Shown here: piece by piece, positions 15,548 through 23,622 of the stretch | How the letters are laid out: each line of letters begins with the position of its first letter | Position numbering within the stretch: position 1 is the stretch's first letter | Assembly (NCBI RefSeq): GCF_000420725.1 | Contig: NZ_ATVM01000026.1 | Location: forward strand, 1-40,810 | Direction: 5' to 3' | DNA: 40,810 nt | DNA from: Marinococcus halotolerans DSM 16375 | Lineage (GTDB): Bacteria; Bacillota; Bacilli; Bacillales; Marinococcaceae | Program-made: the position numbers and the translations under genes | Notes under the pieces: model-generated | Database searches by the model: none | Told to the model about the DNA's origin: nothing | Seen by the model: the letters and a program-made list of their open reading frames with translations, nothing else

Positions 15548-17077
15548 ATGCACCGACTATGGATAGGAAGCGCCTTGATTGTAGGCCTGATCGCTATTGG
15601 CATTGGCAGCTACTTGTTCTTCTTTTCTTCCGGCTCGGGGTCCCTGCCGGACGGCGTCACCCGGGGCGGGCAAAGCATTGCTTCGCTCGAAACCACCAAT
15701 GCCGCCGGCCGGCCGGAAAAAACCTTTGCGCTTACGGCCGAGGAAAAGGAATGGACCATTGAGGAAAAGGAACGCGTGGAGGCATGGACCTATAACGGCA
15801 CCGTACCCGGCCAGGAACTCCGGGTGGAGCAAGGAGATTTTGTGCAAGTGGATGTAACCAACAACCTCGACGTGCCGGTGACTATTCACTGGCACGGGGT
15901 GAACCTGGCCAACAATATGGACGGGGTCCCCGGTCTCACCCAGGACGCGGTGCAGCCCGGCGAATCATTCACCTATAAATTTGTGGCCGAAGACGCCGGC
16001 ACCTACTGGTATCATTCGCATCAGCACAGTTCCAGGCAGGTTGATAAAGGATTATACGGGCCGCTGGTCGTCGAAGACCCGGAGGAAAACGAAGACTATG
16101 AGGTCGAAGAAACGCTCATGCTCGATGAGTGGCCGGTCCACCAGGCCAAAGACGGGCCCGCCAGCCGCCAAGGAATGATGGAAAGCCGGCGGTCCGGGGA
16201 CGGCGAAGCAGATACCAAGGACCTGTATGACACCTTCACCGTGAACGGAAAGGCCGGGGAAGCGATCGACCCCCTCGAGATGGAGCAGGGCGAGACTGCC
16301 CGTTTGCGCCTCGTGAATGCCGGCTTTCAGCAGCACCAGCTGGCGTTTCCGGAAGGGTCCGCGGAGGTGATCGCGGTGGACGGGGAAGCAACCTCCTCCA
16401 ACGACGCCTCCGCGGATATCGTGGAAATTGCCCCCGGCGAGCGGATCGACGTCGCGTATACGAAGCAGGACCAGACTCCTGTCTTCCTTGGGGAGCCGGG
16501 AAACAAGGAAAAAGCCCGCGACATGCGTATCCCGGTACTGCCGGAGGGCACGTCCCGGTCGGAGGCTGCGATGGCTTCGCCGGAAACAGAGACGACTGCC
16601 CGCGGAGCCGACCAAAGCACCGACACCGTTCTGTTTGATCAGGTACCGGATCCGGACGTCTCCTATACGATGGACTTGAGTATGGGCATGGATATGGGCG
16701 GCGGGGGCATGAGCTTTCAGATTAACGGCCGCACCTTTCCGGATACCCCTCCCATCCATGTCCAGGACGGGGACATCGTTAAAGTCGAGATCGAAAACAA
16801 TGGCAGCATGAATCATCCGATGCACCTGCATGGCCACGACTTCCAGATCCAATCCCAGGATGGAACCGCCCTGGATCAGCCAAGTGTGAAGGATCTGGTG
16901 CATGTCAAACCCGGGGAATCCTATACTATTTACTTCGAAGCCAACAACAAAGGCGAATGGCTGTTTCACTGCCACGATAATAACCATGCCGAGTTGGGCA
17001 TGAGCACCATCGTCGATTACGACAGTGTTTATTCCCCTTATGACTTCGGAGGCGATGCGGAGAACCACCCAAGTTAA
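15548..17077 (+). CDS. multicopper oxidase, membrane-anchored
   Basis: A 509-residue laccase-like oxidase of the CotA/CueO type with three cupredoxin domains. An N-terminal helix (about 5-26) without a lipobox Cys anchors or exports it. All four copper-binding motifs are intact: HWHG at 114-117, WYHSH at 154-158, HPMHLHGHD near 424-432 and HCHDNNHAELGM at 474-485, which includes the type-1 Cys, His and Met ligands. A methionine/glycine stretch (MDLSMGMDMGGGGM) before the third domain resembles the Met-rich copper sites of cuprous oxidases. It probably oxidises Cu(I) to the less toxic Cu(II) outside the membrane. It is clearly more GC-rich than flanking DNA, a sign of recent transfer with the SHOCT gene. 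Confidence 0.93.
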   Translation: MHRLWIGSALIVGLIAIGIGSYLFFFSSGSGSLPDGVTRGGQSIASLETTNAAGRPEKTFALTAEEKEWTIEEKERVEAWTYNGTVPGQELRVEQGDFVQVDVTNNLDVPVTIHWHGVNLANNMDGVPGLTQDAVQPGESFTYKFVAEDAGTYWYHSHQHSSRQVDKGLYGPLVVEDPEENEDYEVEETLMLDEWPVHQAKDGPASRQGMMESRRSGDGEADTKDLYDTFTVNGKAGEAIDPLEMEQGETARLRLVNAGFQQHQLAFPEGSAEVIAVDGEATSSNDASADIVEIAPGERIDVAYTKQDQTPVFLGEPGNKEKARDMRIPVLPEGTSRSEAAMASPETETTARGADQSTDTVLFDQVPDPDVSYTMDLSMGMDMGGGGMSFQINGRTFPDTPPIHVQDGDIVKVEIENNGSMNHPMHLHGHDFQIQSQDGTALDQPSVKDLVHVKPGESYTIYFEANNKGEWLFHCHDNNHAELGMSTIVDYDSVYSPYDFGGDAENHPS

Positions 17078-17211
17078 TAAACTTTGTACAGCCGATAATG
17101 GCCTTAACAATCATTTTTGCCTCTCTTAGAGGTATTGTTCAGGCCAGGGATGCTTCCTTGCGCCCCATAGACATGAATAGATAGCGTCCCTTGAAGAGTA
17201 TACAATACAGG

Positions 17212-17250
17212 AAAACAACGACTTTCTCTTTTGATAGTCGTTGTTTTTTT
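17212..17250 (+). terminator. terminator of the multicopper oxidase operon
   Basis: A 12-bp stem, AAAACAACGACT (17212-17223) with AGTCGTTGTTTT (17236-17247), has a 12-base loop and ends in a seven-T run. Confidence 0.85.
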
Positions 17251-17286
17251 GATGCTATTTTCCAATGCCTCTTCTATTTCATTTTT

Positions 17287-17314
17287 TATTAACATAATCG
17301 CGATTATCAGTAGT
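17287..17314 (-). other. dif-like Xer site with TCGCGA centre (site A)
   Basis: Read on the minus strand, the left arm is ACTACTGATAA, the centre TCGCGA and the right arm TTATGTTAATA. The arms match the site at 812 in 9 of 11 positions each. The centre is identical to that of the site at 30470-30497, which is the requirement for two such sites to recombine. It is in non-coding DNA between the oxidase terminator and the IS30 remnant. Confidence 0.55.
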
Positions 17315-17326
17315 CGTGCGCTAAAT

Positions 17327-17368
17327 AAAGAAGCGTTTTGACTTTTTCAGAAGTCAAAACGCTTCTTT
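17327..17368. terminator. perfect 18-bp hairpin
   Basis: Arms 17327-17344 and 17351-17368 are perfect reverse complements (AAAGAAGCGTTTTGACTT and its partner) with a 6-base loop. It abuts dif-like site A. It may be a second terminator insulating the island, although no gene clearly feeds into it from the minus side. Confidence 0.6.
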
Positions 17369-17590
17369 GGCTTTTGTACATAGAAATTGTACTTTTTGAT
17401 AAGATAAATATTGGAAATAACAAAATATTTTTTAAGAATCCTCTAACATTAAATTATATTGATTTAATAATTATGATATTTGAAATTTATTTAAACGCCG
17501 ATTGTAAAATTAAGCTAGACAACGAAAAAGATCACTCGTGATACACTCAAAATGAATTTCCGACCAAAGAAATCACAGGAGTGATCACGA

Positions 17591-18298
17591 ATGACCTACA
17601 CCCATCTTAGCACGAATGAAGTTGTCCTCATAGAAGCGTATAATCAGAATGAGTTCTCAGTTTCCCGGATTGCCAGGCAACTCGGGCGCGCCCGTCAAAC
17701 GATCCACAACGTCGTGAGTTACTTACGGGAAGGGCATCGGGCCCTTGATTATGTTCAGCGGTATCAAGCCAATAAACAGCGTTGTGGTCGAAGACCGACG
17801 GTCTTATCGGCAACCGATCAAGCCTATGTCACTGACAAAGTCGGGGACGGATGGACGCCTGATGTCATCATTGGCCGGCAGGAGCGCACCCTGTACCGCC
17901 TATTCGAGCGCCGAGTGCTGGATCGAAGCTCCCTGCCGATGAAAGGAAAGCGAAAACCGAACGGGCATCAGGAACGCCGGGGAAAGCAGTCGTTTCGGCG
18001 GACCCTTTCAGACCGAGCGCAGGATTACCCGGCCTTTCCACAGGAATTTGGCCACCTGGAGGGAGACACCATTGTCGGCCGTCACCACAAGAGTGCCGTG
18101 ATTACCCTGGTCGAACGCTTATCGAAAGTGATTATTACCCTTCAGCCAGCCGGTCGTACGGCCGGAGATATTGAAACCACGCTGCGCCGGTGGTGCAGCC
18201 GCTTTCCCAAGCACCTGTTCAAATCCATCACTTTCGACTGTGGCAAGGAGTTCTCCAACTGGCGGTCAATCAGCAACAAGCATGACTTTGATTCATGA
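17591..18298 (+). pseudogene. IS30-family transposase, 3'-truncated
   Basis: 235 codons are readable. The N-terminal HTH is clear (STNEVVLIEAYNQNEFSVSRIARQLGRARQTIHN). The DDE core begins with the first Asp in HLEGDTIVG and the second in FDCGKEFSNW. The frame then leaves the family right after HDFDS, before the third catalytic residue (Glu) and the usual ADPGAP.QRG...N.N segment. About 100 C-terminal residues and the right IS end are missing. A small in-frame loss near GRQERTLYRLF is also possible. The product cannot be an active transposase. It marks an old insertion and deletion boundary between the copper island and the stress-gene block. Confidence 0.85.
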
Positions 18299-18431
18299 GG
18301 TACATGGAGAATGATATGGTGTCTAACTTAATTTGACGATTTAAACATTATAAAAATGCTCCAATAACCTTAAACTATTACCATGCCGTGCAACTGTCTT
18401 GCGAGTGCTTGATCAACATTAGTGATACCAA

Positions 18432-18569
18432 TTATGGTTCAGGATTCTTTTGTTCTAATTGTTGGTAAATTTGCTCCAAACGTTCCTGAAAAACCTCATA
18501 GGGGACCTTCCCTTGGGCATATTCTTCTTCCAGCGCCAGCTTTTCGGTCAATAAGTGGGCTTTATTCAT
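18432..18569 (-). CDS. small acidic helical protein, 45 aa
   Basis: The reading frame MNKAHLLTEKLALEEEYAQG (continuing to QQLEQKNPEP) is short but has GGGGAG about nine bases before its ATG and a coding-like composition. It is predicted to be a single charged helix or coiled coil. It lies 47 bases downstream of another small frame on the same strand (18617-18748). No family is recognised; it could be a protein-protein adaptor. Confidence 0.5.
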   Translation of the reverse strand: MNKAHLLTEKLALEEEYAQGKVPYEVFQERLEQIYQQLEQKNPEP

Positions 18570-18616
18570 TAGAAGCATCTCCCCGTTGATGATTTACATT
18601 TTTCTTTCGTCTTGGA

Positions 18617-18748
18617 TCAGCGGAAGTATAAAAAACTTTCATGACCGATGAGATAAATATTTTTACGATGAATACCTGCATCGGCTAGGGGAGGGGTATC
18701 TTGTTGCCTACGTTCATTATTGGTGTATTCGCGAATGTGTAGTGTCAT
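18617..18748 (-). CDS. small hypothetical protein, 43 aa
   Basis: The frame MTLHIREYTNNERRQQDTPP (continuing to IGHESFLYFR) starts at an ATG with AGAAGGGG nine bases upstream. It is polar, with no membrane helix. It is followed by the 45-residue gene and may form a two-gene transcript. No homology is recognised, and it may be a spurious or remnant frame. Confidence 0.4.
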   Translation of the reverse strand: MTLHIREYTNNERRQQDTPPLADAGIHRKNIYLIGHESFLYFR

Positions 18749-18982
18749 TCGTTTTCGCCCCTTCTAACATAGTTTTTACCATGTCCTTCCTCTTCTGCTG
18801 TTTAAAGAACGACAGGTGCTCTGCCAGGCTTTTCCCTTTAATAATACCTCATAATCTCAAAAGAACAGGTTCTTATATACCAATTACAGGAGAAGTCAAT
18901 CAGCCCTTCCCCTTACAAGTTTCCCTCGGTCATGTTTTTTTATCCCTCGTAAAGCGCACAGAAAACGCATTAGGAAGAACTA

Positions 18983-19261
18983 CTATAGTTTGTCTTCGGG
19001 GGGGGGGGAAGCAGTTGTTAGAAATGCTATTAAAGCATCGATAGCTGCTGCTTCCTCTTTACCGTTTGTCACTAGCGTCAACCACTCGTGTTTTCGGCCA
19101 TGCAAATGCATCATTCCCATCAGACTTTTTCCGTCAACCCAGCGGCCCTCCTTCCCAATCATGATATCACAATCATAACCGAGGGCATGACGCACTAAAG
19201 CAGTGGTATTTCTCGCCTGCAATCCTTCCTCCAAATTAATCCTGACGGAATGCTGTTTCAT
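18983..19261 (-). CDS. crh: Crh-like HPr paralogue (catabolite repression HPr)
   Basis: About 92 residues with the HPr fold. Numbered from ATG 19261 (GAGAGG six bases upstream), position 15, the phosphotransfer His of HPr, is Gln in GLQAR, while Ser46 is kept in GKSLMGMM. That combination defines Crh of Bacillus: no PEP-dependent sugar phosphotransfer, but phosphorylation at Ser46 by HPr kinase, and co-repressor activity with CcpA. Position 18 is Asn where HPr and Crh have Pro, and the rest diverges, so this is a distinct paralogue. The 3' end contains a run of ten G (18999-19008); an error there would change the last residues. A cre-like site in the window (37477) provides a plausible target pathway. 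Confidence 0.82.
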   Translation of the reverse strand: MKQHSVRINLEEGLQARNTTALVRHALGYDCDIMIGKEGRWVDGKSLMGMMHLHGRKHEWLTLVTNGKEEAAAIDALIAFLTTASPPPEDKL

Positions 19262-19343
19262 GTTCATCCTCTCCATCCTTTACAGTATCACTCATGGTTG
19301 GCTGTTTCTTATTGATAAAAACCTTTCTTCTTGGGACTGAACA

Positions 19344-19508
19344 TTATTCGTTACTCCAAATCACAACGACCAGCGCGGCTACTAAACATGCCCCAATAGC
19401 TACCCACAACATGACCGCCGATGCGCGGTGCCACTGTTTTTGTCGATACCCATTAATAAGCAACAAAACCATAAGGGCCGCCACACTCATGAAAAATACA
19501 TATACCAT
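19344..19508 (-). CDS. small two-helix membrane protein, 54 aa
   Basis: Starts at ATG 19508 with AAGGGG seven bases upstream. Two hydrophobic helices (about 2-18 and 30-50) are joined by a basic loop (GYRQKQWHRAS), so the topology is probably both ends outside. It precedes the Crh-like gene on the same strand by 82 bases. A longer frame starting at 19634 reads through non-coding sequence. Its function is unknown. Confidence 0.6.
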   Translation of the reverse strand: MVYVFFMSVAALMVLLLINGYRQKQWHRASAVMLWVAIGACLVAALVVVIWSNE

Positions 19509-19606
19509 TATCTCCCCCTTGCACAGACAATCCTTTTTTCTCCCATAACCATCTATTCTTTTTTCTCTGGCGATGAAACGGCCAACAGCTCCATGGTATT
19601 TTCGGT

Positions 19607-19632
19607 GTTTCTTCCCTTTATTTCCGGGGTAC
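19607..19632 (+). promoter_or_regulatory. sigma-B-like promoter of the 19694 gene
   Basis: GTTTCT (19607-19612), 14 bases, then GGGTAC (19627-19632) follow the sigma-B pattern of GTTT at -35 and GGGTA at -10. The gene start lies about 60 bases downstream. Confidence 0.5.
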
Positions 19633-19693
19633 ATATATAGTATGTATATTCATCTTAATGATGATAAACATACATGTGAAAGGAGGAAGACGT

Positions 19694-19975
19694 ATGAATC
19701 ACCACCGGGACCTCGAACAAGAAGACTTCTTCGTAACCCTGGAAGAATGGCACGCGGCCATCTATCTCTCCCCCGACGACTACACGTTATGGCAGCAATG
19801 GTTTCAGGATAGCCGGAATCCATTGCTACGTCACCTTTCTTACGGGCAATTACTATCAGTGTTTGCTTTACGTTTCGATCAACCCATTTCATCCATCCAT
19901 ACCCGTCTTCGACACATTCAACAAACATTGCTTCTCTGGATTCGAGAAACATCTCGTCCTTCCATGAGCGATTAA
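19694..19975 (+). CDS. hypothetical protein, 93 aa
   Basis: ATG 19694 follows AAAGGAGG. The protein is helical and has no membrane segment. Its second half (LSYGQLLSVFALRFDQPISSIHTRLRHIQQ) has the layout of a helix-turn-helix of the sigma region 4 or small-regulator type, but this is only a pattern. A sigma-B-like promoter precedes it. No family was recognised. Confidence 0.65.
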   Translation: MNHHRDLEQEDFFVTLEEWHAAIYLSPDDYTLWQQWFQDSRNPLLRHLSYGQLLSVFALRFDQPISSIHTRLRHIQQTLLLWIRETSRPSMSD

Positions 19976-20043
19976 CCATGCGAACCGCTTCCTGCCTCGA
20001 TAGGAAGCACTTTTTTTCTCCCTTTTGCATCCGGCTCTTTTCT

Positions 20044-20559
20044 CTACTCTTTCGGAAGCTTCGCTACATATTCCTCCAACCGTTCCATCTTCCTCTTCAA
20101 CACGGTAAGAATGGCTTCTCGCAAAAACCAAAATGCTTGATTTTCCGCTTCGGTGGCGCGATACGGCGCTTCTTCAATCGTTAATATGGTGGCCGATCCT
20201 TCCTCTTGAAAGGTCACTTTATGCCATATTTCTAAAGGGAACGAAGACATCCATGGCAGCACAAGCGCCTCTCCTTCGGGAGAAGAAAAGCTCTTCGTAT
20301 AAGTAATCGAATCAGGTTCTTTCACTTCATGGTAGGTCAAGGTTTCCCAAACGTCATACCCTTCTGGTGCCACCTGCTGAAACAGGACCTCCCCCTGCGG
20401 GGCAAGTACGGATTCGCAGACATACATACAAGCGTGGTCGTTGGGCCACCAATGCGCAAAATGCTGATGACTGGTCCACACATCAAACAACACCACCGCC
20501 GGGCACGAGAAGGTGTAGGAAAAGGTCAATGCATGGGAGATTGGTTCGGGCTTTGTCAT
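20044..20559 (-). CDS. SRPBCC/AHSA1-like domain protein
   Basis: A 171-residue protein of the START-like SRPBCC superfamily, in the activator-of-Hsp90-ATPase-homologue (AHSA1) group. The N-terminal strand plus FDVWTSHQHFAHWWPNDH is the typical opening helix-grip segment, followed by YDVWETLTYHEVKEPDSITYTKSF and the C-terminal long helix. The ATG has AGGAGG upstream. Members bind small hydrophobic ligands or act as stress-related chaperone cofactors; the ligand is unknown. It is a single gene on its strand, with the 19694 gene converging on it. Confidence 0.75.
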   Translation of the reverse strand: MTKPEPISHALTFSYTFSCPAVVLFDVWTSHQHFAHWWPNDHACMYVCESVLAPQGEVLFQQVAPEGYDVWETLTYHEVKEPDSITYTKSFSSPEGEALVLPWMSSFPLEIWHKVTFQEEGSATILTIEEAPYRATEAENQAFWFLREAILTVLKRKMERLEEYVAKLPKE

Positions 20560-20678
20560 TTCGGCACGCCTCCTTGGTTTCTTTTGGGATAGAAAACGAG
20601 CACCAATGCCTGCCTAGGCGTATTGGCACTCGTTCATGGTTGATCTTCAACGATCAGGTAATGATCTCTGTCAAATCA

Positions 20679-21206
20679 TTATGGATTTTTAGGGAGCGTA
20701 TCTTCCGTTTGTTGTGGTGGATGATCAACGGTACTCCCCGGCGCCGCGCTGGAAGAAGACTCCTGGCGCTGTTTTCGAGCTTCCTGAATCGCTTTTCGTT
20801 TCTGGAGAAAGTAATAGATCGTCGATACCGCACTGTACGCTCCGCGCACCTGCTCGTTACTTAATTTGCTTTTCCCTTCCGGATCCTGCCGCTCACGCAT
20901 GGTCTCTGTCGCGTGGACCAAGGAAGAGGTTAATTGCCGAGACGATTCGCCGATGTCACCGATAATGTAAAATAACGGGCTCAACGCATGAATTTTTTCA
21001 TTCACATCCGCCAGCGTCTCATTGCTGTTGTTCAGCACGACCGATGTTTCTTTCATCACCCCGTCCAACTGTCCCGGCAGCTCTTGAACCGTTTCATTAA
21101 CCCCACCGAGTACCTTGGCCAGATTATTCAATGCTTTCACTAAAAAGATGGCAACGACCGCAAAGGCCAGGCCCATGATCAAAACGCCAATACCAACCAA
21201 ATCCAT
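20679..21206 (-). CDS. DUF948 (YtxG-like) membrane-anchored coiled-coil protein, second copy
   Basis: A 175-residue protein. One N-terminal helix (about 3-25) is followed by a coiled-coil region of the DUF948 type (NETVQELPGQLDGVMKETS, NNSNETLADVNEKIHAL). After a break comes a C-terminal cytoplasmic tail rich in Gln, Ser and Pro. Its ATG overlaps the stop of the upstream paralogue (TAATG), so the two are translationally coupled. DUF948 proteins are general stress proteins, often with YtxH. The function is probably structural at the membrane, but it is unproven. Confidence 0.8.
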   Translation of the reverse strand: MDLVGIGVLIMGLAFAVVAIFLVKALNNLAKVLGGVNETVQELPGQLDGVMKETSVVLNNSNETLADVNEKIHALSPLFYIIGDIGESSRQLTSSLVHATETMRERQDPEGKSKLSNEQVRGAYSAVSTIYYFLQKRKAIQEARKQRQESSSSAAPGSTVDHPPQQTEDTLPKNP

Positions 21207-21640
21207 TACTGATTCCCCCTTGATTTCGATGTTTGTTGTTTAGCTTTACCCCGACGAAACATTTCCATCGCAGCGTCTCCCCACTGGATCCAGCGAATCG
21301 CTTGGGGATTCGGCTGCTCGTAGGCTCGAGCGGCGTCTTCCGACATCCCCTCCAACGAACTATTGATATTATTAACCGTCGTACTAACATTCCGCAACGA
21401 GTCCGCCAATTCGCTAAACGATTCCGACTGCTCATTCAGATGCTGCGTGATTTCATTCGTTTCCTTTAACACGTTTTCGGATTCCGTGGTAATCCCCTGA
21501 ATTTGCTGCTGAAATTGGTCAGCCGTGGTGGATAAGCTCTTCATGGTGCTTGTCACCGCTTTTAATGTAATCACGACAAAAATGGCAATAAGCAAAAACG
21601 CCACGGCAATGATCAATAAACCAAGACCTGCTAATGACAT
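21206..21640 (-). CDS. DUF948 (YtxG-like) membrane-anchored coiled-coil protein, first copy
   Basis: A 144-residue protein with one N-terminal helix (about 3-27), then an extended coiled coil with heptads (TTADQFQQQIQGITTESENV, NEITQHLNEQSESFSELADS). It has the same layout as the next gene, with a shorter tail ending in a basic stretch (RRGKAKQQTSKSRG). AAGGAGG precedes the ATG. The tandem copies suggest that they form a hetero-oligomer at the membrane. A YtxH-like gene lies on the other strand 300 bases away. Confidence 0.8.
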   Translation of the reverse strand: MSLAGLGLLIIAVAFLLIAIFVVITLKAVTSTMKSLSTTADQFQQQIQGITTESENVLKETNEITQHLNEQSESFSELADSLRNVSTTVNNINSSLEGMSEDAARAYEQPNPQAIRWIQWGDAAMEMFRRGKAKQQTSKSRGNQ

Positions 21641-21818
21641 AAATCTTAACCTCCTTGTTTCATTTATCTATATAAAAAGTCCTTCGAAAAGCGAAGGACT
21701 TGAATCCTACGTTCGCCTTGGTATCGATCTTCATGAACGACTTATTTCTAACACCTACCACTCCGTTCATGCATTCAAACAATAGATAGTACTTATGATT
21801 GATGTTATACATTCAAAT

Positions 21819-21843
21819 GTTTGAATAAGGGAAGGGCGGGCAA
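21819..21843 (+). promoter_or_regulatory. sigma-B-like promoter of the YtxH-like gene
   Basis: GTTTGA (21819-21824), 13 bases, then GGGCAA (21838-21843). The amaP operon has a very similar pair (GTTTGA, 14 bases, GGGCAT). The YtxH-like gene starts 94 bases downstream. Confidence 0.5.
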
Positions 21844-21937
21844 TAAGTATAACTATCATCGAAAACACGCCGGCTTCTCGGACGATGACCAACACCGAAA
21901 ACGTGTTGACCCCATTCTTGTAAAGGAGTGATCGTGC

Positions 21938-22411
21938 ATGAGCACATCAAACAAAGCCCTCGTCCCTACGATTCTTTTATCCACAGTGGTAATTGGAAGC
22001 GGCATCGCGTGGTGGGCCACCCGTTCCTCGTCCAAAAACAAGACGAACGATGCAAGCACTAATGTTCAAGAACGCGTGCAACAGGCCCAAGAACAAATCG
22101 ACACGGAAGAAGTCAAAACCCGCCTTCAACGTTCCTGGTCGTTGATTCAAAGCGTGGTAACGCAGCTTCAAACCATCTATGACCGTTATGGTCGAGATTT
22201 GCTTAACCAATTGCAAACCGTCAAACAAGAATCTCAGGAGATCGTTGAAACGGCCAAAGAGGCCGGCGAAGAATTGCAGGACGTTGCTCAGGAGCAAGGA
22301 AAAGAAGCCGTCGAGGAAGCCCAACAAGCCAAAGAAGAAGCGCGTCAGGGATTCCAGGACAATGAATCTTCGTCCAACGCTCATTCCCGGGGGCCGTCGA
22401 ATACCCCGTAA
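21938..22411 (+). CDS. YtxH-like general stress protein
   Basis: A 157-residue protein. One N-terminal helix (about 9-26, PTILLSTVVIGSGIAWWA) is followed by a basic SSSKNK segment, then a long Gln/Glu/Lys-rich helix likely to form a coiled coil (residues about 45-140). The tail is Ser/Pro-rich. RBS AAAGGAG precedes the ATG. This is the YtxH/general stress layout of a membrane anchor plus an amphipathic helix. A sigma-B-like promoter supports a stress role. Confidence 0.7.
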   Translation: MSTSNKALVPTILLSTVVIGSGIAWWATRSSSKNKTNDASTNVQERVQQAQEQIDTEEVKTRLQRSWSLIQSVVTQLQTIYDRYGRDLLNQLQTVKQESQEIVETAKEAGEELQDVAQEQGKEAVEEAQQAKEEARQGFQDNESSSNAHSRGPSNTP

Positions 22412-22414
22412 GTG

Positions 22415-22588
22415 CTATTCATAAGCCCATAAGCCAATGCTCATCAGTAATAAGATCGTGATCAATATCATGATCGTTCCTAATAATCGTTTGGCCTCTA
22501 CGGTCCAGGCATAGTCCCGGGTTTGATACGCTAAAATCATAAGCGTCAACAGCATGATACTCAATATAAAGATCCAGGAAGCAAGCAA
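22415..22588 (-). CDS. small two-helix membrane protein, TTG start, 57 aa
   Basis: Starts at TTG 22588 with AAGGAG seven bases upstream. The product is MLASWIFILSIMLLTLMILA, a short polar loop with TRDYAWTVEAKR, then a second hydrophobic helix ending LLLMSIGLWAYE. It lies directly downstream of a strong ribosome site and 36 bases before yihY on the complementary side of the YtxH-like gene end. Its function is unknown. The double-helix hairpin form resembles other small stress-block proteins here. Confidence 0.6.
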   Translation of the reverse strand: MLASWIFILSIMLLTLMILAYQTRDYAWTVEAKRLLGTIMILITILLLMSIGLWAYE

Positions 22589-22624
22589 CGGCCCTCTCCT
22601 TTCGATGGCAAAGCTACATGATGA

Positions 22625-23482
22625 TCATGTAGCTTCTTTTTCTGTGTTGTTTTGTTGGTTGGCTCGTTTCGTTTTTCGGCGGTGAATAATCACGTTCATT
22701 TCAGCTCCGATCATCAATACCAGTCCGGTAAGGAAAAACCACAATAATAGAATAATCACGCCCCCGAGACTGCCGTAAGTCGCCGAATAACTGCCAAAGT
22801 TGCTGACGTAAAACGAAAATCCAAGGGAAACCACCTGCCATAACAAGGCTGCTGTTAAAGCGCCCACTAAAATTTCTTTCCATTTTAATGTTTTGTTTGG
22901 CGCAAATCGATACAACAGCAGCAACATCGCTGTCATGACGGTGATCCCAATCGCCCAACGAAGGACCTGGAATAATAATTCCGTTTGTGGCGGTAAGCTT
23001 AACAACGAAGTAAGAAACGAGATCAGGACATTCCCAAACATGGGCAAAACAATGGCTATAATTAGCGTAAGGACCATACTGAAGGTCAACGCAATCGCCA
23101 ACAGCCGTACTTTGATAAACGAACGGGTTTCTTCCACATCATAGGCTTCGTTGGACGATTTGATAAAAGCATTAATCCCATTGGACGCCGACCATAAAGC
23201 ACCCAATAAGCTGACAACGAATAAAATTCCCCGGGGTTCCTGCACCAACGTGGTAATATTCTCTTCAAATAACGCCGCCGTATCCGGAGGCACGGATCGC
23301 GTGATAAAATTCATTACCATGTTGGGATCCAAATTTAAAAACGGGAGGATGGTTAACGCAAAAATCAATAAGGGAAACACTGATAATATATAATAGTAGG
23401 CTTGAGCTGCTGCCAGTAAAGGCACTTGATCTTCTTTGAATTCATTCATTAAGTCCGTCATGTATGTTTTTACTTTTTTCAT
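22625..23482 (-). CDS. YihY/BrkB family membrane protein
   Basis: A 285-residue polytopic protein of the YihY/virulence-factor BrkB family, once misnamed RNase BN. About six helices are visible. Family segments include DQVPLLAAAQAYYYILSVFPLLIF, LWSASNGINAFIKSSNEAYDVEETRSF, NKTLKWKEILVGALTAALLWQV and GSLGGVIILLLWFFLTGLVLMIGAEMN. AAAGGTG precedes the ATG. The molecular role is unproven; membrane or lipid-related transport is often suggested. The cytoplasmic C-terminal tail is basic. Confidence 0.9.
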   Translation of the reverse strand: MKKVKTYMTDLMNEFKEDQVPLLAAAQAYYYILSVFPLLIFALTILPFLNLDPNMVMNFITRSVPPDTAALFEENITTLVQEPRGILFVVSLLGALWSASNGINAFIKSSNEAYDVEETRSFIKVRLLAIALTFSMVLTLIIAIVLPMFGNVLISFLTSLLSLPPQTELLFQVLRWAIGITVMTAMLLLLYRFAPNKTLKWKEILVGALTAALLWQVVSLGFSFYVSNFGSYSATYGSLGGVIILLLWFFLTGLVLMIGAEMNVIIHRRKTKRANQQNNTEKEAT

Positions 23483-23535
23483 GTTGTCACCTTTCCGCTG
23501 TAAGGTATGATTCGATTCCTTTTCTTACAGGCTTT

Positions 23536-23622
23536 CTAATCACTGTATTTCACTGCAATATAAAGACCGATACTCGCCAGGATGATGCCACTCAACAATA
23601 AAACAACTGCTGCTGCATACAC
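23536..23622 (-). CDS. possible 28-aa single-helix membrane peptide
   Basis: Starts at GTG 23622 with AGGAGG four bases upstream; the frame is MYAAAVVLLLSGIILASIGL ending YIAVKYSD. It is one hydrophobic helix with a short charged tail. The ribosome site is strong, but the frame is very short. Confidence 0.4.
   Translation of the reverse strand: MYAAAVVLLLSGIILASIGLYIAVKYSD

Noticed and set aside
16052-17110. Long minus-strand frame opposite the multicopper oxidase
   Set aside because: GC-rich coding DNA produces long shadow frames; the plus-strand product has every oxidase motif.
17104-17295. Short minus-strand frame between the oxidase and the IS30 remnant
   Set aside because: It crosses the oxidase terminator hairpin and has no ribosome site.
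18742-19044. Open frame of 100 codons antisense to the end of the Crh-like gene
   Set aside because: It overlaps a well-supported gene on the other strand and passes through the G10 run; no ribosome site.
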